A DNA stretch of 64,000 bases from Prosopocoilus inquinatus. Taxonomy: Eukaryota; Arthropoda; Insecta; Coleoptera; Lucanidae. The stretch covers positions 620,001-684,000 of the forward strand of contig CM069869.1 in assembly GCA_036172665.1 (NCBI GenBank), in the 5' to 3' direction. The notes below the pieces were generated by a model. The model searched no databases and had not been told where the DNA came from. It saw only the letters and a program-made list of their open reading frames with translations. A program made the position numbers and the translations under genes. This document shows, piece by piece, positions 37,601 to 47,119 of the stretch (positions are counted from its first letter, which is position 1; each line of letters opens with the position of its first letter).

Positions 37601-39384
37601 ACAATTCGTTCGTTGTAATGTCGTTCGTAATCTTTACGAGCGAAACGGTTCAGAATAATTTGACTGATTTGATGCAGATGAACGAAATGAACGAATTCCC
37701 ATGTCAGCACCGCCGTAACATTCCAGTTTTATTCGTTTTCGAACTACTTTTTCCTCGCCGTGTAAGATACTTAAACTTGAAATGATTAATTTAAAATAAG
37801 CGGACTTACATTTGAATTACAGCAAAGAAATAAAATATGCCTTTGCAAGCCAGTAGTTATTTAGAATCGACTACATTACATTATCGAAAAAAGTAAGGCG
37901 CGTCGCCTGATCCGTTCGTTTCATTCATCTTGGTCATGACTCAGAAGATTCAAGATTCGTTCAGGATTCTTAAATAATTAAAGAGCGAATCTTTTTGGAT
38001 CGTTCATAATATTAATCATTCAAAATGAACGCGTCATTCCTGAACTATACTCCAATACTCAAAGTTCTCAAGTAATCAGCATCATTTAGCCCTTGTTAAA
38101 TTTGTCTTCTGCAAAACGCTCTAATTGCCTCTCATTCTTAATTAATTGGTACATGTAACCATGGACGTTTACATTCTGCAGAGTCTGCAATTTTTATTCA
38201 ATGCGGAATGCGAGCGTGTTTAACACGGTTGATCCACTGAAACGTTTAATGGATGCCGATGCCGCACAATTTTGTAATGCACATTGCTGCAAAAATTTCG
38301 AAATGAATTTAATTTACTTTTTGCCGCAATAATTTCATCGTTACAAGAATCAACAAGTACCTACAATAAAATTAATTGAAGTTACTTAAGGTTTATTATT
38401 AAATTAAATTAGGTCCAAATTGCAAGCGTTCATATATCTTTTATTTTCCTAATCAGTACGTAAACATTTTTTTTTCCTTCTGTTGAACAGAAAGAAGGAA
38501 CCACTTTACTCCTGGCCGACATCTTCTCGACGTGCTTCGGCTGGGAACCGATCAAGCCGATCAAAGACTGCATCCTGACGAACGCATCGGGATCTCGAAT
38601 CGACCCGAAATACGTGAACAATCCAGAACTGAGCGACGTAACGTTTCGCGTCGAAGGGAGACTGTTCTACGCACATAAAATAGTTTTAGTGACCGCAAGT
38701 CCGCGATTGCGATCGATGCTGAGCTCTAAGCTGTGCGAAGGGGGGCTTCCAACCGTACAAATCAACGACATAAGATACCACATATTCCAAGTTTGTATCA
38801 AGTACATTATTTTCAGTATACGTTAGTTACTACTAGATTTCTCATCCGAGTTCACTTCGTGAACGATCGTGCATGCCTACTTGCAATGGCGCACCCGGTA
38901 TACATGCATATAACTGCTGAATGGTTGTTGATTGAAATTTTGAAATTGTGAATAATTTCTTTTTCAGATTGTCATGCAATTCCTGTATCAAGGTGGATGC
39001 CAGACCTTAGAGCCGGCACCCGAAGACATCCTGGAATTAATGGCGGCAGCCAATTTCTTCCAACTCGATGGCCTCTTAAGATATTGCGAAGGGAGGTGTG
39101 CGGCAATGTTAGCTTTAGATAACGTCGTATCAATGTATATCCATGCGAAAGTATATAACGCTGTGCAGCTGCTTGAATACTGCCAGGGCTTCCTGTTGCA
39201 AAATATGGTGGCTTTGCTCACATATGACGACTCGGTTAAGCGACTTTTGTTCGCGAAGAAACTTCCCAACCACGACGTCCTCGCTGGCTTATTGAATACG
39301 CTTCAGAATAGGATTAAGGCAAGAAGGAATCAGAGCGGCTGCAAACTTGCGCAGACGAACAACAAGAGTTGCAATAATAAATAA
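16463..39384 (+). CDS. Abtb2: ABTB2/ABTB3 (BTBD11)-like ankyrin and BTB/POZ protein, 14 exons
   Basis: Exons: 16463-16635, 21830-22435, 28148-28679, 28848-29329, 29385-29789, 29847-30034, 30231-30478, 30535-30777, 33934-34092, 34145-34363, 34424-34667, 34973-35289, 38491-38790, 38968-39384. All phases fit; total 4,533 nt = 1,510 aa. Residues about 598-735 match the conserved helical, histone-fold-like part ([49 protein letters not shown]). Ankyrin repeats ([40 protein letters not shown]) span about 960-1165; next comes [22 protein letters not shown] about 1318-1420 ([36 protein letters not shown]), then a BACK-like end. Vertebrate relatives are Cul3-type adaptor candidates. Exons 1-3 (about 437 aa, Ser/Asn/His-rich and acidic) lack vertebrate equivalents I recognise; their linkage rests on splice phase only. 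Exon 13 uses a weak GTTTGT donor. ABTB2 versus ABTB3 not resolved. Confidence 0.9.
17619..17803. repeat. 86-bp-arm palindromic foldback in ABTB2-like intron 1
   Basis: Arms 17619-17704 and 17718-17803 are inverted and almost identical (CAGAGAATATGAAAC ... TTCGCAAATAAAAT), loop 13 nt. MITE-like; no coding content. Unrelated in sequence to the foldback at 4448-4707. Confidence 0.85.
18370..19500 (-). repeat. Inverted, diverged copy of the polypyrimidine repeat
   Basis: Plus strand is A-rich. Read in reverse complement it follows 11535-12900 in order: GTTGCCAGATT..G, CGCCATTTGGGCTACATTT, GAGAATACTTC, TTGATGTTTTG.ATTTTATTCAC, GTTTCCTGC, TTTGCAA.A..TTTCCG/CGGCCGC. Spacing between the first two blocks and the rest differs (about 180 versus 455 bp), so this is an independent or rearranged copy, truncated at about 18370. 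Lies in ABTB2-like intron 1. Confidence 0.7.
19624..21004. mobile_element. Non-autonomous hAT-like element with 8-bp target duplication
   Basis: Ends are 12-bp inverted repeats TAGTGCTGGCAA (19624-19635) and TTGCCAGCACTA (20993-21004). Perfect 8-bp direct repeats CTTTTAAT flank them at 19616-19623 and 21005-21012, the hAT hallmark. Subterminal zones (19640-19960, 20770-20995) are dense arrays of AAACCGGTTATCC / GGATATTCGAATA words, likely transposase-binding repeats. The middle has no convincing transposase frame. 1,381 bp, in ABTB2-like intron 1. Confidence 0.9.
21830..22435 (+). CDS. Exon 2 of ABTB2-like gene, or alternative first exon
   Basis: Open frame of 202 codons ending CG|GTAAAT. 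Acceptor TTGCAG at 21824-21829 gives the phase needed by exon 1. An in-frame ATG at 21873 ([18 protein letters not shown], Cys-rich) could instead start an alternative isoform. Acidic middle, no recognised domain. GC content and codon order look like true coding sequence compared with the flanks. Confidence 0.65.
22436..26176 (+). other. ABTB2-like intron 2, left part
   Basis: AT-rich, no exon seen. Diverged tandem units of about 90 bp (ATCTTCCTT...GTAAAGATGAGGAACACCTTAGACGT) lie at about 24763-24970. A MITE-like inverted repeat lies at 25201-25398. Otherwise nothing recognised. Confidence 0.4.
25201..25398. repeat. Small MITE-like inverted repeat
   Basis: GTAATAAAGAGATGTCTCCCC at the left (25201) recurs inverted at the right as GGGGAAGTCGTCTCTTTATTAC (ending 25398), about 20 bp with a few mismatches, enclosing about 155 bp without an ORF. 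Confidence 0.6.
26177..27100 (+). repeat. Three near-identical 308-bp tandem repeats in ABTB2-like intron 2
   Basis: Units start at 26177, 26485 and 26793 (CGGAGTAACAGAGACTCTGA...) and end GCACGACG. Period is exactly 308 bp between the first two pairs. Differences are single substitutions (CGCGATTAAG/CGTGATTAAG, GGTTTTAAGG/GGTTTCAAGG), one inserted A, and drift at the very end of unit 3 (GGGGCGATTATAACAAATT). The unit is more GC-rich than its surroundings. Nearly no divergence implies recent amplification or a misassembled longer satellite array. No ORF or tRNA-like fold recognised. Confidence 0.95.
30778..33933 (+). other. ABTB2-like intron 8 with dispersed repeats
   Basis: No exon seen in 3.2 kb. 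Contains a fragment related to the 4448-4707 foldback arm (about 31357-31393), copies of the POLD1-intron-9 repeat family (about 31880-32070, 33480-33640), an inverted-repeat element (about 32247-32530) and a GTATAATAC-rich tract (about 32635-32740). Confidence 0.45.
32247..32530. repeat. MITE-like inverted repeat in intron 8
   Basis: Arms about 32284-32335 and 32365-32420 are inverted copies around AATAAATTTATCTGCC. The outermost CAGGGTGAATTTG (32247) pairs weakly with CGATTTTATTCTCCCTAG (right end). A decayed foldback. Confidence 0.5.
34721..34900. repeat. Short repeat cluster in ABTB2-like intron 11
   Basis: Four degenerate copies of CCAGATAATATC..TTGGAA.CCAATAGTTTCC at about 34721, 34787, 34832 and 34867, including self-complementary TTGGAA/TTCCAA parts. 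They occupy most of the 305-bp intron between exons 11 and 12. Confidence 0.65.
35527..35741. mobile_element. MITE related to the element at 35810-36045
   Basis: Left ATTCTGTAAGC and right GCTTACAGAAT are inverted termini; internal TATCAATT/AATTGATA words match the neighbouring element. In ABTB2-like intron 12. Confidence 0.6.
35810..36045. mobile_element. 236-bp MITE with TATG target duplication and an empty paralogous site
   Basis: Termini GGGTCTATTCTGCAACT and AGTTACAGAATAGCCCTG are inverted. TATG flanks both sides (35806-35809, 36046-36049). A diverged second copy of the host sequence at about 36411-36580 lacks the insert at the same point (CATCCCGAGCCTGATTATG then GTCC), confirming insertion. 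Confidence 0.8.
36961..37590 (+). repeat. Tandem duplication of about 332 bp
   Basis: AAATTTAAACCTTACATTAA starts both copies (36961 and 37293). Both continue CTAAGGGCTCTC.GGGCC, ACACAAGTTGG, TCACAATCGGTTTATGCCC and GGT.CGGTCCAAAG in order, with about 10-15% visible divergence. Intronic, no ORF. Confidence 0.8.
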
Positions 39385-39602
39385 ATGATGGTAAACCGCT
39401 TTTCACTGTGTATATATATTTTTTTTGTGTGTGTTACGTGCTTCTATGTTCCAATTTTTTTTTGTTGTCCCTTTATCAGTATTTAAGTTTATTTTTGCAC
39501 TGAAATTTTTTTGTTTTAACGTTTATTTATATATTAAACTTTATTTATGTTTGTTATTATTGCATAAGCATTGTCTATTAAGGATATTTTTATTTTTTAT
39601 TA

Positions 39603-39608
39603 AATAAA
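39603..39608 (+). terminator. Probable poly(A) signal of the ABTB2-like gene
   Basis: AATAAA about 220 bp after the stop codon at 39384, in a T-rich 3'UTR. An AATAAA overlapping the stop codon region (about 39378) is too close to be favoured. Confidence 0.55.
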
Positions 39609-40495
39609 GTATTTTTATATACGTCGTTTTTTAATTACCTCACCTAAATCTGAATTAAAACCAGAACCAACATTACTTACCACTTGTTAAAATAACAGGA
39701 AAACCAAAAAGGATTAATGATCGTGAACGCTAAACGCACGTGATACGCAGACGTTCATGGAGGACACAATACCTTACCTTACCCTCAAGAGCGAGGCACT
39801 GTTAAATTCCCACGTTTTTCCGGATCCGAATTACAACGAACTCCCAACAATGGTGTAACTTCTGACGAAGCAAAAATAGCGCACGAAGGGCCAAATACAC
39901 GGCGAGAAAATTTCGTAACATCCCTTAGAGAGTCTATAGGGTAAATGCCCCACTAGTAGCCACTGTCCCTGTTTTGGCCACATAAGAAAACATTCTCAAA
40001 TGATTTACTTTACAAGTTAGAAATAACTATTTGCATTTGAGATTCCCGTTTCTATAATCCCTCCCAAATTACGTTTGCGCATAAACTTCTCTAGGCATAT
40101 TAATTTAGTTTAAATTAGTCTTTAGACTAGAGGGTGTCGCAAAAGTTGCTGATTTCTTGATATATTAGGTAAGAAACACGGAGTAAGTATACTTCTTATT
40201 TTGCTCATATTTCGTTAGACTGATTGTTGATATATGTGATACTGAATTTATTATGTACATTTTATGTGTTTTCAATATTTTTAAGACAATTTTAATCCTA
40301 TAAATACTTTAAATAAACGTGGCCACTAAAGGAACACGAAGAAGCACCATTGTACCAAATGTAGCCAATACATGGCTACAAATGGAACATAAAAACTAGT
40401 TGTGGTCATATAATAGAATGAATTGAAATATTAGATAATTGAATGGGTCAGAAAAGGATAAAATATGTCTTATATTTATTACAGAAACTGCCACA

Positions 40496-42544
40496 ATGTC
40501 TTCACGAAAGTTGTTTCAATATCCAGAAAGTGCCATGCAAAATGCTCTAAAAGCAGTAAGGGAACAAAATATGCCTGTAGCGACTGCCTGCAAAAAATTT
40601 AACGTTCCCAGAACGTCAGTGCGAAATAGATTAGAAGGGAAAACTTCCGATGATTGTCGACGAGTTGGTCCTACATGTGCATTGGGCCCCGAAGTGGAAA
40701 AGAAATTGGTCAATTGGATTCTCGATTGTGCTGCAAAGGGATTTCCCATTAACAAGGACGGATTATTCTTTTCGGTGCAAAAATTGATAAAGGAATGTAA
40801 TATTGATCCAAAGTTTTTCACAGACACTCCTGGAAGAAAATGGTTCGATTCTTTTCTGAAACGTCATCCGGAAGTAAGCAAGAAGCATGCTGAATTTATA
40901 AATAAGGCACGAGCTGCAGTTTCGGATAGTAGGATACGAAGTTGGTTCAGGGAGACTAAAGAACTATTAGGACCTGATTACGAAATTTTAAACCATCCTA
41001 AACAAGTATTCAATATGGATGAGACGGCTATATTTCTTGCACCCAAAGGAACTCTTGTTCTTGGACCTAAAGGCAAAAATATTTATGATGTAGGAACGTC
41101 TGACAAAGACAATGTGACAACCTTGATTGTGGTAAATGCTGAAGGAATGATTGCTCCTCCACTTACTATTTTTAAATTCAAACGTCTGCCGAGAACATAC
41201 GCAGAAGCAGCTCCTAAAGACTGGGCTATTGGGATGTCAGATTCCGGTTGGATGCAGAGTCAGCAATTTTATGAATATTTTGCTAATGTTTTTATAAAAT
41301 TTCTGGACTCTAACGCAATGCCTCGTCCAGTGATTGTATTTATGGACGGCCACAGTTCACATTTATCTCTACATCTTAGCACTCTTTGTCGTTCTAATGG
41401 AATTATTTTAATTTGTCTTCCGCCCATTACTACACATTTATTGCAACCTCTCGATGTCGCCTTCTTTTTTCCTCTGAAGCAGCATTGGAAAAAAATTATT
41501 CGAAAATGGTTATTTGATCACGAAGGAAGAAGCATTCAAAAGAAAGACATTCCTGCAGCCTTGAATTCAATTTTGTCACAGCAAGACTTTTCTAAAACTA
41601 TTGCATCTGGATTCCGCACCTGTGGACTTTATCCATTTGACGAAAATGCGCCCGACTATAACAAATGTATTTCAAAGGACTCAGAAAGCACACATACAAA
41701 ACGAACTGAAGTCCCAGGTGAAATTCTGGCTCATTTGAGAGTCATCGAAAATCTTATAGATCCTTTGGTGTTGGAAACATTTAATAGTACACATGCTACA
41801 GATTACTTTTGGAAGGGAGAAGAGCGATTTCTAGAGCTTTATAATTTATGGCGATCTATTAAAGAAGATTCTGCCACAAAAGAACCTTCCAGAATAACAT
41901 TTGAAAATGTCGAAGAAAATTTCTTTATTTTTGACTTTCCAGAATTTGACATAGAAAATCTAAATAAAGAGGAATTAAATGTAAATAAAGAAAACATCAA
42001 TGTTCTGCAGAACATTATTATTCAGCCAGCCCAAGAAATTCAATTAGATTCTGAAATTCAGTTTCAAGTGGATCACAAAAACAGTCTTTCTCCTGTAACT
42101 CAACTAACTCCGGAAAAGCAACCTGATTTTGACCAAGTTTCTCAAAAAATTAGTTATGACTGCAACTTTAGTAACGGTAACACCACTAACGATTCAAAAT
42201 TTTTTAAAAAAAGGACGGTCAGTGAAGTGCTTCAAGACGTTACATCATGGCCAGAAGAAAATAATACAGGATTAAAAAGAAGAAGAAAGAAAAATAATCT
42301 TCCGTCAGTGGTAACTTCGGATAAATGGATAGAGATTTTTGAAGCAAATCTAGAAACAACCGGTAGGAAGACTGTAAAAGAAAAGAAGACTACGAAACAA
42401 AAAACTGTCAAAGAAAAGATTGCCAAAGGAAAGGTTGCCAATGCTAAAGATAAAATTATTGAAGATACTGTCGAAGAAGAGTCTATCGAAAAACAGACTA
42501 CAGAAAAAAGGTTAGAAGTGAAAAATATGTCCAAGAAAATATAA
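40496..42544 (+). CDS. Pogo/Tigger/jerky-like DDE transposase
   Basis: A 682-residue frame from ATG 40496 (MSSRKLFQYPE); an upstream in-frame ATG at 40439 would add 19 residues. N-terminal Psq/CENP-B-type helix-turn-helix (ATACKKFNVPRTSVRNRL, about 29-46), a second DNA-binding part (PGRKWFDSFLKRHPEVS) and a DDE_1 catalytic core with D175 in NMDET, D284 in FMDGHSSH and D320 in LLQPLDV. After about residue 480 comes an acidic then Lys/Glu-rich tail. No stop or shift in the core, so activity is conceivable. The frame closes just before a further conserved-looking domain in another frame (see 42545-42843). Closest annotated names would be Tigger-derived or jerky-like protein. Confidence 0.92.
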   Translation: MSSRKLFQYPESAMQNALKAVREQNMPVATACKKFNVPRTSVRNRLEGKTSDDCRRVGPTCALGPEVEKKLVNWILDCAAKGFPINKDGLFFSVQKLIKECNIDPKFFTDTPGRKWFDSFLKRHPEVSKKHAEFINKARAAVSDSRIRSWFRETKELLGPDYEILNHPKQVFNMDETAIFLAPKGTLVLGPKGKNIYDVGTSDKDNVTTLIVVNAEGMIAPPLTIFKFKRLPRTYAEAAPKDWAIGMSDSGWMQSQQFYEYFANVFIKFLDSNAMPRPVIVFMDGHSSHLSLHLSTLCRSNGIILICLPPITTHLLQPLDVAFFFPLKQHWKKIIRKWLFDHEGRSIQKKDIPAALNSILSQQDFSKTIASGFRTCGLYPFDENAPDYNKCISKDSESTHTKRTEVPGEILAHLRVIENLIDPLVLETFNSTHATDYFWKGEERFLELYNLWRSIKEDSATKEPSRITFENVEENFFIFDFPEFDIENLNKEELNVNKENINVLQNIIIQPAQEIQLDSEIQFQVDHKNSLSPVTQLTPEKQPDFDQVSQKISYDCNFSNGNTTNDSKFFKKRTVSEVLQDVTSWPEENNTGLKRRRKKNNLPSVVTSDKWIEIFEANLETTGRKTVKEKKTTKQKTVKEKIAKGKVANAKDKIIEDTVEEESIEKQTTEKRLEVKNMSKKI

Positions 42545-42843
42545 TTAAGGAAGTATATACGAAAGAAAGTGAAAAAGAAAATTCATTTGGAATAGGATCA
42601 TTTGTCATTGTCAAATACGAGAATAATTTTTATCCCGCGAAAATTGTTCAAAAGGATAATCAAGAATATTACTGTTGTGCAATGCAAATGAGTGGAATAA
42701 ATAACTGGAAATGGTCGAATCCACCTGGTCTTATCTGGTACCGCGAGGAAAATATTATTCGTACAATAAATGAGCCTGAATCTACTAGCACAAGGGGAGT
42801 TTACACAGTTCCTGAAATGAAGCCTTTTTTGAAATATATTTAA
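42545..42843 (+). pseudogene. Frameshifted C-terminal domain of the pogo transposase
   Basis: In the frame one base off from the transposase, an open stretch overlapping from about 42500 encodes a compact SH3/chromo-barrel-like sequence: GSFVIVKYENNFYPAKIV, then NNWKWSNPPGLIWYREENI, ending KPFLKYI and TAA at 42841-42843. Such C-terminal pieces are familiar from insect Tigger-like proteins. A single indel in the A-rich 42480-42540 stretch (AAAAAA near 42506) would separate them. Mutation, sequencing error or programmed shift cannot be told apart here. Confidence 0.6.
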
Positions 42844-43194
42844 GATAACTCTTTTTGTTCATTTACATATTTTGAAATAAAATATTTCTATTTCTTTAGC
42901 TATTTCTATTTGTTTAGCTGTTTTTAAAGCACTATGGCCACAATTGGTTGACTTCATGGCTACAATTGGTAAATTGATGGCCACAACTAGTAAAATTGTA
43001 TTTGGTTGACTTTTTATTTATTTTGCCTCTGTCAGATAAGAGTAGTTTATATTTTACATTTTTATTTAGAAACAGTTGCAACAACAGTTTCTACTTACAT
43101 GATTGGTACACGGAACTAGTTTGAAGTCCTCAAATCAGCCTTAATCAATGTTACCATATTTCTTAAAGAGGCCACAACCGGTGCATTTACCCTA

Positions 43195-46101
43195 ATGGTT
43201 TAACAGAAAGGTAGCATAAAAAACAAATGAAATGAAAACCTTTTAACAACTGGAAAGCAAAAAAAAATATAATCGATTAATTACGAAAATGTAGCGGCAA
43301 GAACTCGACTGATGGTTCATCGCGCTCGTATAATTGCAGCGGGCGTGCGTTTCAGGGGTTCAGCTGAAATGTGAAGCGCTCACGATGATCTCCTAGGTAC
43401 TCGTTTTATGATCTAAGTAATTAAACTTGTCTTTATTTAAAACCAAGTCGTGCGAAGTCCTGGGAAACTCTAATTAAGACAACGACTAATAAATATTGGT
43501 TTTAATTACTCACTTAAGATCATAATTACAGACATTATGTAGTATCACAGATGAGCAAAAAATACAGTGTGGTTACATTCAACGGTTTAACATTTAATTT
43601 TTTACATTTATACGGAGAGTATACAGTGCGGTAAAAAGTAACATTTTGTCTTTTTATAAAATAATGTTTTAATTTCGTTTAAATTCGAAACATATCGAAG
43701 TTCCCAGCAAAAATTTGAGATAAGTTTTTTTTATCAACGTCTTCGTCGCAAAATAATCGTAAATTTATAACACAAACTGTCCCATGCTCCGATCTAGTTT
43801 TGTGGTACATTTCGTAGACTTGTTTTTTCTTTTGTACGGTTGCCACCGAAACAAAACTGGTACAGGATTGAAAATACAGTGACACGAATTTAAAAATTTT
43901 AAGCTGTTTGGTTTGAACTTTCTTACAGTTTTTTACTCATTAAAATTTCTGTAAAAATCATTTGTGAGTGAGCACATTTCCATCAGATTCTCAGTTTTCC
44001 TTTATTTTCATCACTGTAGCCTTACTAATACGAAATTCCTCATCTGTCACTCAAATTATTAAAAATAATTAAAAGTATCAACATGTCGGAGTACGGCAAG
44101 TGCCAAGCTGACAACTACTTCAAGTTTTCTAGTTGCTTCGATACAAATGCAATTTTAGATGCATTTACTAATGGAAAAATTTGATGTAACATTTCTTTTC
44201 GGATATCGTACATCTCAGATTACTCTGTACGATTTTCGCTGTGTGGGCATTTTTAATTGCCTTAAGTTAAACTTTTATCGGCCCGGAGTTTCCATTTTTA
44301 GCACTGATTGCGTCTTTTGCATAAGCGTCTGCAGCTGCCTTGCTCGATCTTTTCGTGGGAAGCAAATTGAATGTTTATTTTAAACGTCGAAACTGGCCAT
44401 AGAATTCGGTGACGTTTCAGCTTTTGTGTTATATGATATTTGCGATTTGCTTTCTTTGTCTGGAGAGATAAATTATGTTCACACTTGACCTTTAACGCCA
44501 TTGGTTTGTTCCTGACATCATCTACTCATATTGCTTATCGGCTACTTAGAATAAGAGTATTTTCCATTTAGAAAGGTCCTATCTCTATTTCATGTTTCTT
44601 TCAAGTTCCTCAGAACCCTTTAGCTTAGCTTAATAATGTTAAACATTCCTACTGCAAAATTTTCATAAATGGCGTTAGGACACTCTTATTCTAAGCTTAT
44701 TCTATGTTAGTATGCTTTTGATTCGTCTAGGTCCTTCCTTCCTTCCTTCGTTAGGGGGAAGGCCAGGTTTGGCTTTATCAATTTGTGGCGTGTATGCAGT
44801 CGTTGCTGTGATATTTCCAGGGCACGATGGGGATTATGTTTGTGTTGGCTCGGCTCCGTTTTCGTGGTGCGTCCGTCTGGTGGACAGCGCACAATTTTGT
44901 GTTGACAAGGAATCTCGTGGGATGTTTCCTGTACTGAACGACATTTGTCGGTTTTTACTGGGTGCCCTGGTGGACGGAAATCCTTTCGAGTTTTCTCAGC
45001 TATAGATAGGCTTTCCGTAGTGTTTTAAGTTCCGACGTACTTTTCGAACCGCTGTAAGCTTCGAATTATTTTCATAAGTATCACTACTTTAAGTTTCGGT
45101 CTGTGCGTACAGGCCTTTGTTCGAGCCAGTGATGATCGTTCTGGTGGAGCAGAAATGTGGCACCGGCTTTCGTCGAAGCAGTCTTCGAACCGGTATTATG
45201 AGATTGGCGGCGTCTCCACACGTCATTAAAATCGGTGATGGATCGACGATATGATGTTCTCACCACGCAGATAATTCAGCTGGGAGATGTGCCCTTATTG
45301 CGGTTACGGCCTTAACCGAATTTGTATTATAAGAACAACTACAGCGCTCTGGGCTATTAACACCGATGAATAGCAATTAACGAAATAAATTGCAAGTATC
45401 GATTGTAAAGGCAGAGACGGATCCAGGGATCCTGAACGGATCCGCTAACCATTAGTTAGTTTGTGTTTTTGAATTTACAATTTTATTGTCTTCTGTGGTT
45501 TTGATGTTCAACTATTTTTCATGGAAATTTTGATTACCTTTTAATCCCGTTCAAATGTAGATTTATTACAGTTAAACTACGTTCAATTTTTAAGTTGGAC
45601 ACAAACCTTTCAGGTGTGTTAAGGTCTGAACAAGTGGACTTCATACTTTTACTGAACATTAAACTGTTACATAAATTGAGTCATTTTTCTTTGATCCTCT
45701 CCTAGTCGCTAGGCGACACTCATTTATTTTTGCGTTTAAGTAATATCCACGCCCTTCACGGGTAGCAGACTCATGACGAATGCCGTTCTTTTGCCTTCAT
45801 TTAAAGGTGATATTGAAATATAAAGATCATTTGACCGTATCGTCACCAATTAATGACGTTTCGAATACGTGCCCTTACAACGTTAATATGTCGGTCTTTG
45901 CTAACGTCTTTTTGCCGTCATTTCTAGGTGATAAAACACCTATTATTAACAAGTAAATATTATATTTCCATTACTAACTGGCGTTTAAAGATTTGTTCGA
46001 ACCATAACATTTGAACGGTTCGGAATGGCTCAAAACAATCGTTCAGTATTTCGTTAAACGTTCGTATATCATAAAATAACTGAATGATTACTTTGAGCCA
46101 T
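43195..46101. other. Intergenic, no gene recognised
   Basis: No coherent exon. About 44705-44800 resembles, in reverse complement, 61610-61690 (see findings). Elsewhere AT-rich unique-looking sequence. Confidence 0.4.
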
Positions 46102-46824
46102 CCCAACTAGCAGAGTGACGTCGAAATTACGTCATTTTTGGGTTATCTTACGTCATTGACGTCATATGACTCAAAAGTGAGATCAATATAACGAGTTATA
46201 GTATTAACAACGACGTAAAAGTGACGTCATTAACACAACAATATAAAGTGATAAAATGTTACTATGTTTATTTTTGAAAATTATTGGTTAAAAACATTTT
46301 TGGGACTAAACAAAAAGCGCAGATAATTAATTTGAATATTTCTGAAGCTAAATATGCCAAAATTAATATTAGAATTGTTAAATTAAGGGAAATAATAACA
46401 TCTAAATAGTTGTGATTGTAAACACAAGATGGCGCAATTTTAGCACTTGGTAACTAGTGCGTCATATATGGATATGGATATGGAAATCTTACCGAAAATT
46501 TTGAAACGAATAACGAGATCACGACCAGATCCTCTCAAAGTTATTCTCAACGATTTAGTAAGTATAGGTAAAAAGTCTTTTTTTTAATCTTGAACCGGAT
46601 AGAAATATGATTGGAAAAACACTCAACGTTTTGCTATCGATTAATAACTTCGTCAGGAGTGAAGAAGAAAGTAAGTTGAAATTCTTACAAAGAAATAACT
46701 TTCGTGAAAAAGTTGAAATTCTTAAGACGTCACTCAGACGTCGTTTGTATGTTAGAATGACGACATATAAGTGACAAACGTGACATAATTATAACGCACT
46801 TTTCACGTCACTCTGCTATCTGGG
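46102..46824. mobile_element. MITE with ACGTC-rich subterminal repeats
   Basis: Inverted termini CCCAACTAGCAGAGTGACGT (left) and ACGTCACTCTGCTATCTGGG (right), about 18 of 20 matching. Inside, TGACGTCA or close variants recur (about 46118, 46153, 46213, 46730). Another copy of the right terminus, with AAAAAGACGT, lies at about 47100-47119, with ACGTC motifs between (46870-47090), indicating a second nested or adjoining copy. No ORF; superfamily not assigned. Confidence 0.75.
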
Positions 46825-47119
46825 ATTCAAACGCTGCAGCTAGAATAAACTTTTAAGAAACGTTATCAACCGACGTTCAAGAAACGTTTATGAAGTGTCT
46901 TTAAGTTACTTATATGACGACAAGGAAACGTCATAGACGAAGGTTTATGAAACGTCATTAAATGACGTTAAGGAAACGACATCAAACAACATTTATGAAA
47001 CGTCTTTAAGTGACGTCATTTTATCTGCGAATTATACACGTCAGACCTTTTCACGTCCTTTTTAAACGTCATTTTATACTTAAAAAGGACGTGATAAATA
47101 CGTCTTTTTGCTATCTGGG
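46825..47119. mobile_element. Adjoining fragment of the same ACGTC-rich element
   Basis: Dense AAACGTC/GACGTT repeats end in TTTTTGCTATCTGGG, the terminus type of the neighbouring element. No second opposing terminus seen, so probably a truncated copy or part of a longer composite 46102-47119. Confidence 0.55.

Larger units (their letters stand above)
39939..43192 (+). mobile_element. Nearly intact pogo-type (Tc1/mariner superfamily) transposon
   Basis: The outermost inverted repeats GGGTAAATGC (39939) and GCATTTACCC (ending 43192) are flanked by TA on each side (39937-39938, 43193-43194), as expected for TA-targeting Tc1/mariner/pogo elements. Subterminal zones carry repeated (A/G)TGGCCACAA.TGG and TAGCCA words (39957, 39975, 40319, 40365; 42934, 42958, 42971, 43170). 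Total 3,254 bp with one large transposase gene. Lies downstream of the ABTB2-like gene. Confidence 0.9.

Noticed and set aside
44712..45005. 97-codon plus-strand open frame
   Set aside because: Hydrophobic stretches but no homology; the opposite strand carries the sequence shared with 61610-61690, so repeat DNA is more likely.
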